The notes: generated by a model not told the origin, from the sequence alone. A stretch of 64,000 bases of DNA from Icerya purchasi (GCA_039619475.1 CM077116.1:370912294-370976293); one strand, 5' to 3'. Numbered from the stretch's first letter, positions 1-40,054 are shown. Numbers and translations are program-made.

Positions 1-27050
<27,050 letters not shown>

Positions 27051-27419
27051 TACAACTGTGATTTTTTTTTCTACTTTTAATAACAATATTTGTTACCCGT
27101 TCTGACTAGCTGTGATAAAACTCATATTTGTAATGTTGATTTGTTAACGGTAATATACGTAAATTCTTGGGCGCGTTTTATACTTCAATACGTTTTTGTG
27201 GTTTTATCGCAGGCCACAGCGCACCTTTTTTATTGACATTTTTTTTATTTTTTTTTTTTTATTTCATCTCATTCTATCCTCATTACTATATCTCGTACAC
27301 ATTTGTATACAGATTTTTTTTATTTTTATTTTTTATCTTATTTAAGAAATTTTACAAAGCTTTTGTCGCGTATAAAACTTTCTATAAGTTAAAATATATC
27401 CATTTCGGCTTTATCACAA

Positions 27420-27456
<37 letters not shown>

Positions 27457-27483
27457 ATATGTATATATGTATATATGTATATT
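27051..27483 (+). other. NSMAF 3' flank with TA/TG microsatellite
   Basis: This is probable 3' UTR or flank. I saw no AATAAA close to the stop; the first clear one is at about 27953, beyond a repeat. A (TA)n/(TATG)n tract occupies about 27420-27483. Confidence 0.4.
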
Positions 27484-27845
27484 AATTACAACGTAATTCT
27501 TAGGCTACCCCTCATTCGAAAAAATGTCCCAATTTTACGTAACGTTTGTTATATTTTATGGGATTTTTGTTATTGTTATTTAAAAAATGTCACAATTTTA
27601 TGTAATGAAATATATAATGAAAAATGTAACGAAAAAATGTCTTAATTTTATATAATGAAAGTTAAATGTTAGAATAGTATTTTTGTGGTTATGTTATTTT
27701 TTTTTTTGTGTTGATGCTAGTAAGAATTACGTTGTAAATTTTGATCATTTTATACAAAGTATAGAAGAGAAAGAGACAGAAATAAAAGCAAGAGGGGTCG
27801 AGGGGCACAGCCTCTTGAGAGGCCAAAATGGCCGAGTTATATATA
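27484..27845 (+). repeat. Dispersed repeat family A, copy 2, bounded by TA microsatellites
   Basis: This is the inverted-orientation partner of 8283-8615. It is slightly longer because of small insertions and a longer T run. TA-rich tracts border it on both sides (27420-27483 and 27840-27855). Confidence 0.75.
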
Positions 27846-30289
27846 TGTATATGTATTTGAAAGGGTTAAATACGCGACTATTTTACATTATAATCGAAAT
27901 ATTTTTTTTGGTATTTTCAAATTCTTATTAAATATATTTTTTTAATACTAACAATAAAAAAACAAACCAAGTCCAAATTTAGCTGAAAAAAAAGTGAACA
28001 TTTAAAATTTTTATGAGATTAATACGACTGTTTTTTCATTATCGTTATTTATATTTTTTAATACCATTAAAAATAATTTATAAAAAGTTATAATTATTTG
28101 CTTTTTAGGAATTCTTATCTCGCATATATTCGCAGTCGCCGTAGAAAGTGATCGGCAATTTTAAATGCGATCAAGTTCAAGAAGAAATTTGCGCATAATT
28201 TAGAATTCTCGTTTTAAAGAAAATAACGTTTTAAGGAAACGTTGAACGAACACATGCGTTATATATCATATATTTAAAAATTGCCGCAAAAACATTACTA
28301 CATCCTTTCATGCATAAACTGAAAAAAGTGATATTTTTATATCTGTTACAAATTACCTCGGCGGTAGACGGAAATCTAAAAAAGTCCCAGTTATTCTTCC
28401 TTTTTGCTATTAACCGATCTGCTTAGTATCCAGATGATTATTATGCTGTCAAGTGCGAAGTCGAAGTCGAATTTTATTCAATCGAGAATGTAATTTATCG
28501 TACGATTTATATTCAAAATTACCATGAAGAAGATCTTGCATGTCTTTTCAACTAGAATTACTACGGCCGGCAAGACGAGTTCTCAAAAGTGACGAATGAC
28601 TCGATATAATATATATATATGCATTTTTGGAAGTCAGCCAACGTGATTAAGATCGGTTAAAAAATTCAAATTTACACCGGTTCTTTAGCCAAATCGTCAG
28701 TTACTCGGCGGCGGTGCTGCTAAAACTACGAATTCGCATCGTCGTTTTTAGCCCTCACTTGGCCCTAACTTTTTTGTCCTTTTTTTTCTTACTCGATTAA
28801 TATCGATGGCTCAATTAACTATCGGGTAATGGTTAAAAAACGATTTCACGATGAAATGGGTAATGATACGGTTTTTAGAATTTAATCGATAAATGCAGCA
28901 TCTGCAGCCGCCAGTTAAAAGTCGCGTTAGTTCCCAGTTGCGACCGGGGATAAGCTGCTTCAACGTTTCCCCGTCAGCTCTAAAACGAGTGCCATTGTTT
29001 GACAGTGACGCGGATATCTACTAGCGTTTACATAATTAACGATGTACGCAAAAATTGAAATGATAATTACGGTAAAATTTAAAAAAAATCCGAAATAGTT
29101 GTAGTGTGTACGTAATATAATAAAATGTTAAAATCCAAGAGTGGCGGGGAGATTTTTTACAATTTTAATATTATTTCATTAACATTTTACTGATAAGAAA
29201 CCGACAGCCTGATAGTTCGTTTTTCGCCTAATTGCGCCCATCTCGGAATTTATATAATATTCTCCGGCGCGACTATTGTGTAATTAGTGACCGCGATTCT
29301 TCTTTTTGCCTCAGTGTACGCTTTATATAGAAAGATTCGCGCATTTAAAATTACCGCATTACATTACATCGATCGAAAAAATGTCTAAACATTTCTGCCA
29401 TCGATCTAATTAAACACTGACCTATCTATGACTCATGCAGAGCTACCACTCATAAGATATATACACACACACTCGTTGACGGTCCCGCCAGAATACTAGA
29501 CTTTTTTTATTTTTTTATTTTATTTTTTTTTTTAAATCGTATGGTTGAAATAAAATTGTGTACCACCGATAATTATTCAAAGCAATCAACGACTGTTCGA
29601 ACACCATCGCCGATTCAGATTAATTATTACACTTGGTAATGGTTAAGTTTAAATTCAAATCATAAGCCCTTTGTGTCATGATATATCCTGAGCAACATAA
29701 GCATCAGTACTTAACGCGAAAAATATATTAAATAATAAATATGAACAGTATTTTATAAACACCGACATGTTTCGGGGCACAACTCCATATTTATGGTGTG
29801 ATAAGGAACAACAGAAACTATTTCTAATGTAAAAACGAACGTAACAGTCGATTACAAATACAAGTCGATACGTATTGAAAAATTAATCGAATAAATGCGC
29901 AGTTTTATTCGATTAATATTTATTATTTAATACTCGAGACAATTGTTACACCTTTTATCGATCGTGTATAGTACACGTCTCGGAAAACTGAGATGAAAAT
30001 TACTAGTGGAAACTGAACAGTCGGCGCGTTTATTATGTAACTCGTGAATTAACGGGGTTTTTCCACTGTATACCGGCAATTAATCGCGTAATATTCTCGA
30101 AACGCGTAATTTACATTCGACAGTGAAAGCCCTATTTAATGCGAATAAAACAAAAAAAAAACAGTGTCATCGAATTAACGAAAATTTGGTAAAATTTTAC
30201 ACAGAAAAAACTGCTCGATAATATCGAAATTCTTCTTTTTCCTTTGCCATGTTAAGCGGACGTCGGCGACCAAACGATTACACATGTGT
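27846..30289. other. Intergenic, no gene recognised
   Basis: A segment at about 29655-29825 (ACATGTTTCGGGGCACAACT with ATGGTGTGATAAGG nearby) recalls non-coding parts of retroelements. I cannot assign it. Otherwise nothing was seen. Confidence 0.4.
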
Positions 30290-30835
30290 CTAGATTTTTA
30301 GCCATATCCGTTAGTTTTCTCATTTCATTATATTCTGTATCCATGATGTCCTTGGAGTTTACCGTGTCTCCGTTTGTCTTCTATTTTTCCTTGAAGTATC
30401 AGCTGGAGTATTTCGTATTTATTTCCGCCTCATAATATTATGTCGTAGGTACATTATTTTACGTTTTTTTATAATTGTTAGTAGTTTTCACATTCTTTCT
30501 GCAAGCGTTATAGAACCTTCTTATTACCTATTTTGTCCGTCCAACTGGCCTTCAACAATCGTCTATACATCCACATTTCGAATGCTGCAATTTTCTTTGA
30601 CGCTGCTACTGTGACGGTCCACGTTTCCACCCCATATAGAGCAATGTTGCCCAGATATAACATCTAACTAGTCGCAGTTTTAATTTCATATCGATAATAT
30701 CATTACAACATAGTACAATCTTAAATTGCTGAAATGCTTAATGTGCTATTTCTGTCCTTCACCCGATCTTTTTGTATGAGTTCCTCTTTTCTGTTAGCCA
30801 ACTTCCTAGATATTTGAAGGCAGGAATATTATGTC
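30290..30835 (-). pseudogene. Non-LTR reverse transcriptase C-terminal fragment
   Basis: The minus strand encodes ALYGVETWTVTVAASKKIAA then FEMWMYRRLLKASWTDKIGN, then ILQLIFQGKIEDKRRHGKLQ. This is the familiar tail of LINE reverse transcriptases (LYG-E-WT, FEMW-YRR-L-ISWTDK, GKIEGKR-GR). Stops and short gaps interrupt it. The upstream palm domain, which would lie at higher coordinates, is not recognisable. Confidence 0.75.
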
Positions 30836-31074
30836 TTTCCCGTCTATTGTTATTTTATCCATATTGTTGTCTTCTCTTCTAGATACTCTCATATATTTTA
30901 TATTACATTCGGTAAATTGAAAAATGAAATGTGCAAAAAAAGACAACTCTACGATCGTGTGTTCTTTGTGAACGGCGACTGGAAATTTAAAATGGTTTCT
31001 TGAAAAACTAAAAAACCTACCCATTTTTTAGCTAGTACCCTCTTTTCTCGGGTTCACTTGGTTTAGTTCGAGAA

Positions 31075-31905
31075 ATGAGTTCTTCCCTCATTCTCAAAGT
31101 TACGGAACAGTTTGAATAATTTCACCGGAAGACTTGGAATTGGCGAATACTTGCGCGAAACTTGCACCGCGGCTGTTAACAGACCGGGAAAAGTGCATTC
31201 GAATGAAAATTTCTCAAGAATTGCTGGTCATTGTCGAAAATGACCCGTTTCTTCTTGGCAAAATTGTTATTGAGGACGGAAGCTGCTGGTGTGTGTCTAC
31301 GATCCGGAAATAATGTGTAATCTTCGCAACTTATTACTTAAAAAAATTCGCCGAAACAAAAAAAAAAGAAAAAAGTACAAAAATGGAACAATCGAGAGTG
31401 AAAATGTTGTTCAATATCGATGGTGTTCATGACCAATTTGTACCAGAGTCGTAGGTAATATGTTATATTTTAGCGCGATATGCTGCGGCCTTTGTATGAA
31501 AAGATTCGTTTAAAAAGATCGGACAAGTCAAAAAAAAAACAAAAAAAAACGGTTAGTTACTTCATCATGGCAATGCTCCGTGTGTCGCACATCTCTTCCC
31601 CGACTAGGTAATGCTTGCCTAAAGATAAGATTACCAAAATTTCCCTACTCTCTCGATTTAATCCCATGCGATATTTCGTTGTTCCGCAAATTTTCATGCT
31701 GAAAGGAGAATGATTCGACAGCGTATGTGCAGAGAAGATACTCAAAGAAACCAAATGCGTAACATCACCAAAACGAAGATAGAGCTTAATACTTCCAAAA
31801 ACGAATTGATCGATGGAGATAAAGAAATTATCGGAAAAAAAAGTGTGGTGTCACGCCTGTGCAATTTTAGGATAAAAAGGTATAATTTTTTTTCCGGTAA
31901 AAAAT
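31075..31905 (+). pseudogene. Fossil mariner-like transposase, heavily decayed
   Basis: Pieces in different frames fit a mariner transposase. They are a GRKLLVCVYDPE block near 31275 (G-ES-CYGYDPE in intact copies), HHGNAPCVAH near 31563 (HHDNAPAH, with the catalytic Asp read as Gly), and PYSLDLIPCDISLFRKF near 31640-31700 (PYSPDLAPCDFFLFPKL). No terminal repeats were found. It differs from the copy at 25509-26783 and looks older. Confidence 0.7.
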
Positions 31906-33712
31906 ACGTGTTTCTTTAAATCTTTTTTTCAATTATCGAAAAAAAAAAAAAAACCGCCTTCAGGTGCGTGTCTACAACATTTTGAGAGCCGCTTCAAGTA
32001 GCGGGATCGACGTAGTTTTAAAGGGGAAGGACGGTTAACGCGAAGAGAAACTTACTAGGTATAAAATAAATCGATCACAACGCCTTTGTCCACAAGGACC
32101 TTTGGATAAGTCTTCATATAAAGAGGATAGAGCGAATATCTTAGAAATATCTTACTCTATCGGTGCCTACATTGAACGCGCGACGCTGAAAGTATTTTCC
32201 TACGAATTTTAAATTTTAATCGATTTTTTTATTTTTCCTGCAAGACTTGCGAATTATCAATCGGAGATTATCTGCAGTTTGGATTACACGCTAACGAAAA
32301 GGTTCATTGTGTAATTGGCATCGCTGTTAAATTCTTCGAACAGATCTGTGACATGATATTTCTCGACCAGAATACAGTTTAATAATCCGTATGTTTCGAC
32401 GTTATTCTTCTACTAAGCTGATTTCTGGCTAATTGTGGTCGCTGTTAAATTTCCCGAGATGATGCGTTGCTGCAAATAAAGGCAATAATTGTCCTTTAAA
32501 CAAACTGTACGTTATTTCGTCTTATAAGGGAAGTCTCGATTAGCAAGTGTTTCATCAAAAAAACAACCTACTGACCGCAAATTTATAACTCGGCTAGCTG
32601 TAAATTGCCAAGAAGTAATTCAAAAGCCCCGTGTAAAATGTCAATGGGGTCCATCGAGAATTGAAATGAATTTCTTTCGCGTAAATATTACTGCGGACGT
32701 GTTAATTTTTAAATTTATGTCTTAATATTGGAACGAATCGGGACTCTCTGATTCCGGGCGTTACTTTTCGCGCAGCAAAGTTTGACTTTTCTCCGAAACG
32801 CACTGATCTCACAAAAAATTACGGATGCTCGATTTTGAAACAGAGTAAATAAATAAAAAAAAAAAAAAATAGCTCTTTCAATTCAACGGGCGCCAGTGAC
32901 ACTTAGATTCTCGCGACGGACATTAGAAACAAAGAAATACGATTATAACGCAAAAAATGACTGTACGAAAAAATACGGAGAAAAGGCTGTATGCGTGCCA
33001 GCTGAAAAACTTACACATGCGCCGTGATAAAACTCAAACAACGTGCGACCAGACGGTAAACGATAACACAACGATTAATAATGAAAGCAGTAGCGACGGT
33101 AAAAACTAAACAATTAACCGATATATTAGTTACCAACTGTTCTTCTCTGCTCGCTGCGCTACTCACACACTCTTATCTATCTGTAACAGGCAGTCGGCAG
33201 ATAGATAATTCTCATCTGAAAGGGCGGACCGGCTTATATCGTATCAATAAAAAAATAATCTAAACACTTGTTTGACCCGACGTGGACGAAAACAATAAAT
33301 TCACGAACCCACTTTTTCATACCGGTCGTGACTTTCTCACGAACGCCGGTGACTTCATAGGGCACCGCACACCACGTGTTCAATTGAATGACTTTTGCGA
33401 GGAGAAAACGCGTATATTCCATCAAAATAGTAGCACAAATGACAGCGAAAACAACCGCAGAAACGAGTTCAAACAACAAATAATTCATCTGAGACTAGAT
33501 TAAACTAGCTAAAAGCACAACTTTGTGACGGCTCGCAAATTGTATTCCGTGAAATACATATATTTCTAAAAGGAAAATAATTATATTTTATACGTCAAAA
33601 AATATTTATAAAAACAAATATAAAAATCACTAAAAAAATTACATCGAAAAATCATAAGTAAAAATGTGAAGCATAATAAACATAATCTATTATTTTCAGC
33701 AGTTCCAAAATG
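31906..33712. other. Intergenic, no gene recognised
   Basis: Overlapping short frames at 33081-33503 lack motifs. Nothing else was seen. Confidence 0.4.
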
Positions 33713-34228
33713 AAATATCTCCAGCAATTAATTGGTAACTTTTTTTATTTTTCAATTTTAAAAATATTCATACGAATAATGAAAATATTTTTATCTTAAA
33801 GAGCAGATTAATAGTATCAATAACCCGACTATTTAAAAACAATACTGTCACCTCCTTTACTAATATATTTCCTATTGGACCGTTGGTAATAAAATCAATT
33901 ATTTCTCGCTTATTTAATCCGTGCTATACTTAGTTCTTGTATGTATTTTATTTTTCTGTTTTATATTATTTTGAGGTGTTTCAAAGGTATTATTGTACGT
34001 CTGATAGTTCGTGTGATTCTTTTTATGTCATTCAGACTGAAGTAATATAAAATTCACTTATTTTACACATATTACTAATATTATCATATATAACAATTTT
34101 TTTTTTTTCTTACCATGAGCTGTGTATAACTGCATAGGTCATTACGGTATACGGCAATTCATAAAGTTTAAATGACTGGATCGATCTGATTTGTTTTAAT
34201 ATGTTAAAATTCCACTATGGCGGATATA

Positions 34229-34454
34229 CAGTGAGCCACATTAATATTGGAACGGTAGGTTTGAAATTAAGACTTGTCAAAAAAAAAGGAGGGAAAAGCT
34301 TTTAATTCAAAATTTATTCAAAAACATGAAAAATAAACACCGTCTCTTATAATATATGTGGGGGAAAAAAACAGAAAAAAAAAAAAAAGAAACACAGCCG
34401 CTGCACAATGCACACAGAAAGTATGAATTTGCCCGTCACATTAATATTGGAACG
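34229..34454 (+). repeat. Tc1-like IR/DR terminus
   Basis: After a TA dinucleotide (34227-34228), CAGTGAGCCACATTAATATT starts a Tc1-type end. CACATTAATATTGGAACG at 34237-34254 recurs as a direct repeat exactly 200 bp on, at 34437-34454. Paired direct repeats about 200 bp apart inside one end are the IR/DR layout of some Tc1 elements. No opposite end or transposase was found. Confidence 0.55.
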
Positions 34455-34666
34455 CAGCGATGACAAGCCGGAAAACGTGGTCAAATCTGTGCAACGTGTG
34501 AGTCATGCAAAGTTGGACTTTCCCTGGTACAAATAAGTTAGAAATACATAATAAATCAATTCTGAACTAATGTTATTGAAGTTACAATCGTTACAGTTTG
34601 AACTATATAACATCTTAAGTTATAATGATTACAAACAAAATTAAATTAGGTAACATTTGAGATGCA

Positions 34667-36312
34667 GGGGAGAAGTGGGATGAATCGGACACTTTTTAGT
34701 TTTGAGCGATTTTCTCTGTAATGGTAAATCGTATCAACTTTCTTTTTTGCACCATTGTGTAGTGTGAACAATGCGCTACATTTTGGCTGCAAAACTTTCA
34801 CCTTTCGGATAAGTACAACTTGATGAGCTTAATTTTAAACTTCATCCATTTTGTCCGAAGTATCCCCCAACCTGGGGGATACTTCGGACGTGTTTTTTTT
34901 CATTTAAAATGTATTTTTCTTCAAGAATCTGCAATAAATGCTTATACAAATCCTATAAGATGAAAAGTCAACATGTTCTACAAAAAAAAAAAAAAAAACA
35001 AAAAAAAAACTTGAAAAATCATATTTTATTTGCATTTTGAACAAAAAACGATGAAAAATTATAAATGAGTCGCGTGGATTTTAAACATAAACATACCCCT
35101 CGAGTATTTTTTGGGGGCACTAATTTTTTTACAATTTGATCGTAAAAGAATGCATACTTGTCACGAATATTGGGATACTGAAAGATGTATCCAGTGTGTT
35201 TTTTAGTGAACGCTAATGAAGAAAGTTCCCAATAAATTTGCCTTTTTTGGGCAATGTAGCGGCGAGATTTCTTCTGTTGTTTCATTTGAAAATTCACCAC
35301 GACCCAGTCACGAATTTGAACGTCACTAAAATCTTTAGTGAAGCCTTGGTTTGATATATTTGAATTCTTTTTAGGTTAGGATTGAAAATTGAGGTTTCTC
35401 TTTGCTTTTGGTTTATTTTTTGGTTTCGAATCAATTTCGGCTTATGCACGTTCTGCAGCTGTTTGAGCGCGTTTCGCAGCCTTCTCCATCTCAGGAGTTG
35501 AAGTAAACTCTGCATTTTTTCCTGGTTTCAGGCGAATTTTTCTTGTTCCTGTTATGACATCTCGGAGAGGTCGTTTTGTTTTCAAGAAGGACTGGGGAGA
35601 AGATTTATTCGAAGATCCGCTCAAGCTTGAATTCAATGTTCCTGTTTTGGCCTCATTCTCTTGAGATGACTTCAAAGTTTCTGGTTCAGTTGCATGATCT
35701 GCAGATGAATTCAAAGTTGCTGTTTGGACCTCATTCTCTGGAGATGGAACCGTCTCGTTGTCCAGAGAGTTTTTTATTTGTTTCAAAAGACAAACGGTTT
35801 ACTGGCCATAAACCAGTACATTTGAATGAATTTTCGATTTTTACTGGAACAAAAACAACTTCAAATGGCACATTGTGACCAATAACCTGTATTAGCATTA
35901 TGAGACGTAAAATAGAGTTCGGAAATGTGTGTATCTTTAAATGCACATCGCGATCTGTAGGGTTAATCAATCTGTCCGATTCATCCCTATGGCTCATTTT
36001 TTCAAAAATTTGGTCTATTTCAGAAACCTCTTAAAAAAACGGCTCCAAATTGTGACAGGTTGTTCATAATACTTCAATAAAAAGAACTTACCCGATATGT
36101 CTTCAAAATTTTCACGCAATATACGAAATTTTTTCAAAAATCAACAATATTTTTTTTTTTTTGCATTATCTCGGTTATACGAAAACAAATATCGCAGTCG
36201 ATGAAATGCTTGGTAGTTATCATCAATAGCTTGCCTTCGTACTAAATTTTAACTTTCCAATGCCTTACACAGCCGAGAAAAAGCGAGTGTCCGATTCATC
36301 CCACTTCTCCCC
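34667..36312 (-). mobile_element. Pogo/Tigger-like DNA transposon with 27 bp perfect terminal repeats
   Basis: GGGGAGAAGTGGGATGAATC plus GGACACT at 34667-34693 is repeated in inverse at 36286-36312 without mismatch. The 1,646 bp interior carries a degenerate transposase on the minus strand. The flanks are CA on the left and TA on the right, so a TA target duplication is possible only if one copy has mutated or a terminal CA/TG pair has been lost. Confidence 0.75.
35019..36000 (-). pseudogene. Pogo/Tigger-like transposase C-terminal part, frameshifted
   Basis: Reading the minus strand from 35997, the product contains KCTGLWPVNRLSF, resembling the TG-[IL]-WP-N motif after the DDE core of pogo/jerky-type transposases. 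A frameshift near 35775 leads to a Ser/Glu-rich linker and then RKIRLKPGKNAEFTSTPEME. A further shift leads to a DWVVVNF-like start with GYIFQYPNIRDKYAF and QIVKKLVPP, the C-terminal domain often seen in such proteins. The N-terminal DNA-binding and DDE parts are absent or unrecognisable. Confidence 0.6.
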
Positions 36313-37124
36313 TATATATATTCTTGAACATAATTTTAACTATATTACAACATTAAGGTTCTTGTCATATAAACCATAACCTCACTAAATATGAGCTAAA
36401 TTGGCATAAAAATAATATTACAAAAGACTTGTCCGAAACATAACATTGTAAATGGGATGTACGATTTTATGATCATATAAATCATCTCTATGCATACTAC
36501 ATTTATGCAATAATTATGAAATAATACCAACGCACAGTGTAGAAGAATAGTTTAAGTAAGAATATTTTACAATTGTCTTAATTAGTGTAATATGTTAAGA
36601 AATACTGCTATTTTTTTATGAAAATTTAACATGCACTCTTCTGGAGAAATAGTAAAAATAGAAGAAAATGGAATTTTAGTGTTGTTATATAATGTTAATA
36701 TGTGTAAAATAGGTGAATTTATTACTTTAGCTCAAATAACATAAAAAGAATCCCGCCAACTATCAGACATACAATACCTTTGAAAATCTCCAAAATAATA
36801 TAAAACAGAAAAATATGATACATACAAGAACTAAGTATAGCATGGAATAATTAAGAGAAAAATAATTGATTTTATTACCAACGATCTAATAGAAAATATA
36901 TTAGTAAAGAAAGTGATAGTTTTGTTTTTAAATAATCGGGTTACTGCTTTTAATAGACCATTAATCTGCTCTTAATAAAAATAGTTTCATTATTTGCATA
37001 AATATTTTTAAAATTGAAAAATAAAAGTTACCGATTAATTGCTGGAGATATTAATAAGATTAAAAAGTATACGTAAGTAATGTATTTCACAGACGGAGTA
37101 ATTTTTCAAAATTCAAAAGTGATA

Positions 37125-37336
37125 GAACATATTCCGTAAATTGCGATGTTGCAATTTGAAAGAATAATTATTTATTAAAAATAGTATAATGTAAATAGCT
37201 ATGACAAAAAGTTAGCACAGTGCAGAGTTGTATTTCAATTATTTAGGTATAACAATAATAATGTGGTGATTGTAAGTTTTTTAATAAATAACTATTTTTT
37301 CTAATTGCAACATCGCAATTTACGGAATATGTTCTA
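37125..37336. repeat. Foldback (MITE-like) element with 60 bp arms
   Basis: AGAACATATTCCGTAAATTG then CGATGTTGCAATT at about 37125 is mirrored by AATTGCAACATCGCAATTTA then CGGAATATGTTCT ending at about 37336. The arms continue through TTATTTATTAAAAA and its complement, with about 90 bp between. There is no coding content. Confidence 0.8.
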
Positions 37337-37624
37337 CCATTATTTTCGGATTTCCAGTTACAAGTATATAGGCATGAAAATAAAAAATATTTTTTATTTA
37401 TACAAGTTTGTTTTTTGTTTTTAAAATAACGATTGATGTGCATCTAGACATGAATATGAATAATTATGTTCAATTTTATGTCCATATGTTTAGTAGTTTT
37501 TTTATAATGACTGGAACAAGAAATGCTCATTATGATCTATAAGTAGTCTCGCTTCGCTCGCCTAAATTAAAACGAAAAATAAGAATTTTAACGAAATGTT
37601 GCCTTAACGGCTCACGTAAATGAC

Positions 37625-38150
37625 ACGGCGGTTGCAATGACGTAAAAACGGCGGTACAGCGACACTAGATTAACGTTGCAACGATGACTAGAACAATGTA
37701 ATTCAATCGGCTCTCAATTATCGAAAGAGAACAATTAATTAATGTACTAATAACAATACTTCGATGTTTCCAGAACATCTCCGAATAACCTTTCCAAGCG
37801 ATACCCCGCACCAGCTACCCTGCCAGACTGTAACGCGATTTATAAAACTTTCCTCGGCTCAATGCTGTTCGGCACAATCTTTAAGCAACGCGCACTCGCC
37901 CCGGACTCATGTAGTGATGTCCGCTATCGGCCGCTACCGACCAGATACGCGCACATAGTCTCAGTTCCGACACATTCGTTCGTTCGACCGCACAGGGGAA
38001 TTTTGGTTTTAGCCGAAAAGCATCTTCAATACCTACAGCCCGCGAATGTTAAAAAAAAAAACGGTGCCCGATAGAGATCGCGAATTAATGTCTTTACCGA
38101 AGAAAATATTTTTATAATTCGAACACCGCAAAAAGATCACGCTGCCGGAC
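37625..38150 (+). repeat. Dispersed repeat family C, copy 2
   Basis: This is the partner of 24055-24560, sharing TTTATAAAACTTTCCTCGGC, TATCGGCCGCTACCGACC and GGTTTTAGCCGA. The most similar part spans about 37780-38150. Its small open frames (37764-38074) do not correspond between the copies, which argues against a protein. Confidence 0.7.
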
Positions 38151-38519
38151 GAATTTATTCGAAATTATATTATCGCGAATACTCGATATTACTTTTTCAG
38201 ATAATTACGAACGAATCGCGTTGTACACTTGTAAATATATCGAACAGATCTTACATATCCATCAAAAATATACGGAAAGTAGGGTTGGCGATTTCTCGAA
38301 TAAATACATCAGCTTTTCAATTGGGTCTTCGGACTGCCTGTTAAAATCTAATAAAAAATCCCGATATTCAGGAACGATATAGTTTTTTTCGGGCATACAT
38401 GTGCTCTGTAGTAGCCGTATCCGATTCGGCCAGAAGATAAAATATCTGTTCGAATAGTGCGCGCAGCATGGGGCATTCAAGGATACATGACGATCAGTGT
38501 ACTAATTTAATATGTCTAT

Positions 38520-39255
38520 AATTTTTACAAGCGGACCAAATAAATGAAATTACACAAAAAGAAGTCCTAAACAAAAACCAATTGGGTTTTAAGGCATTCC
38601 ATTCCACAGAAGGTATATTTATAGATTACATTTACAATTAAAGACACAATTTGAGATCGAAATTCTGCTTTTGTAGTTTCTTTCGATATCTGAGGAGCAT
38701 TTGTGACATCTGCAAACGATCGACTGTAAATTCTAGAAGAAAAACACTAAAAAACTAACTCTTCACTGATAAATATTATTACCAACTTTTTGAATAACAG
38801 ATATCGCGAATTCAAATTAAGAATTCTTCCGACACCAAAAAGATAATGTGCGTGGTTCCATAGGGATCTAGTCCTTGAACTGACGTTTCGAAACACTTTT
38901 CACTCCAAAGTACACCGCGATTCAGAAAACTGTACGGCGAAATAATTCCTTTTACTTCTGATGCCGACGATTTTCGAATCTCGTTTAAAATAATAAAACG
39001 CGCCAACTTGGAAAAAATTGAATTAAAAAATTAGAGAGCACAATTGCAGAACTACAATTATTATTAGTATCCGCTATAGGGAAGTGTTGCGCGATTATCT
39101 TTGAAGATTAAGAAATTAAACAATTAAATATTACTTATTCAAAACTAATTCAAACGTTAAATATCTCGGGGCTGTTATTGATCGGTAATTAAAATTGACC
39201 TGCCACCTACAAGCTACTCTAGTAATAAGTGCAAGGAAATTAAACTACAGAGTAT
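38520..39255 (+). pseudogene. Decayed non-LTR reverse transcriptase
   Basis: Scattered pieces in the plus frames fit a LINE palm domain. LNKNQLGFKAFHSTEG at about 38565-38612 resembles the L-QFGFR--HST motif. VVP, a stop, then GSSP near 38852 resembles the VPQGS-LGP block with its Gln codon turned into a stop. YLGAVIDR near 39165 resembles the YLG--ID block. Stops and indels abound. Confidence 0.55.
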
Positions 39256-39439
39256 ATTACTACATACGAATTATGACGCAAATAGAGAATGATTCTGTGT
39301 AAAAGGCTTGCACAAGCGATTTTTGGATATGGTACATGTATATACCTAAATAAAGAAATACTAATGTCAGAGAAAAATTATTATACTAAATATATCTTCC
39401 CTCTGAGAAATTTTCTCTTTACTTGCTACACATCTTGCG

Positions 39440-39795
39440 GGTTGAAGTTTATCCATTACTTTCTATAGCCAACTTGATGACACATCTTCAGCGAAACTAT
39501 TGAAAAATACATATATGAACAACTCATCAACATCTGGCAAACCACCCGGTGGGGTTATGACAATACATGGCGCAAAACATACACATTCTTTCCAAGAATA
39601 AGAAACAGACTAAAATTTCAGAATTTAAATATTACCTTTTATAATGCTGAAATTTTCATTGGTAACCTCGGCAAATATTTACACCGATTTTTAAGCTGAT
39701 AGATTCCTTTCGTTGTAAAAATTGCACAGCAAATAGCTGCCCTACATGCGGCACTCAATGGTGATTTATTCGAAAATATATAAGTGTAAATTACA
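39440..39795 (+). pseudogene. LINE ORF2 C-terminal fragment with zinc-finger-like tail
   Basis: One frame gives RIRNRLKFQNLNITFYNAEI then GNLGKYLHRF, and another gives CKNCTANSCPTCGTQW. GH/GN-G-YLHRF followed by a Cys-rich motif is the C-terminal pattern of I/R1-type non-LTR retrotransposons. It may belong to the same LINE as 38520-39255. Confidence 0.5.
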
Positions 39796-40054
39796 CTAAA
39801 TCACCCCCGACCATTAACGAAATAAATGCAAATAGCTATCTCTATGGTATTTTCATGACGCAACAAAGAAAACATCCATCTTTAAGCCTTGTGTGACCAA
39901 CTACACTAAATATTAGGTTTAATATCAAGATAAGATAGTAAACTATAATTGACTGATCATTAAAACTCGATGCCGAGCGTCGTGACTACCTACTTGCACA
40001 TTCTAGTTATACAGACAGGTAAAACATTGTTATATATAATGCGAGAGTGTACAT

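Larger units (their letters stand above)
33713..37052. mobile_element. Long-inverted-repeat element (about 390 bp arms) with nested transposons
   Basis: The left arm (33713-34105) and the reverse complement of the right arm (about 36670-37052) align for nearly 400 bp. Outermost is TATCTCCAGCAATTAATTGG, then shared AAGAGCAGATTAATGG-like and TAGTTCTTGTATGTATTTTA-like blocks, and GATTCTTTTTATGT near the inner end. Identity is roughly 85-90 percent by eye. The 3.3 kb interior holds a Tc1-like end at 34229 and a pogo-like element at 34667-36312, so the original content is unclear. Target duplications were not resolved. Confidence 0.75.

Noticed and set aside
29655..29825. Retroelement-like ACATGTTTCGGGGCACAACT block
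   Set aside because: It recalls non-coding retroelement sequence, but I could not tie it to any family or to a second copy here.
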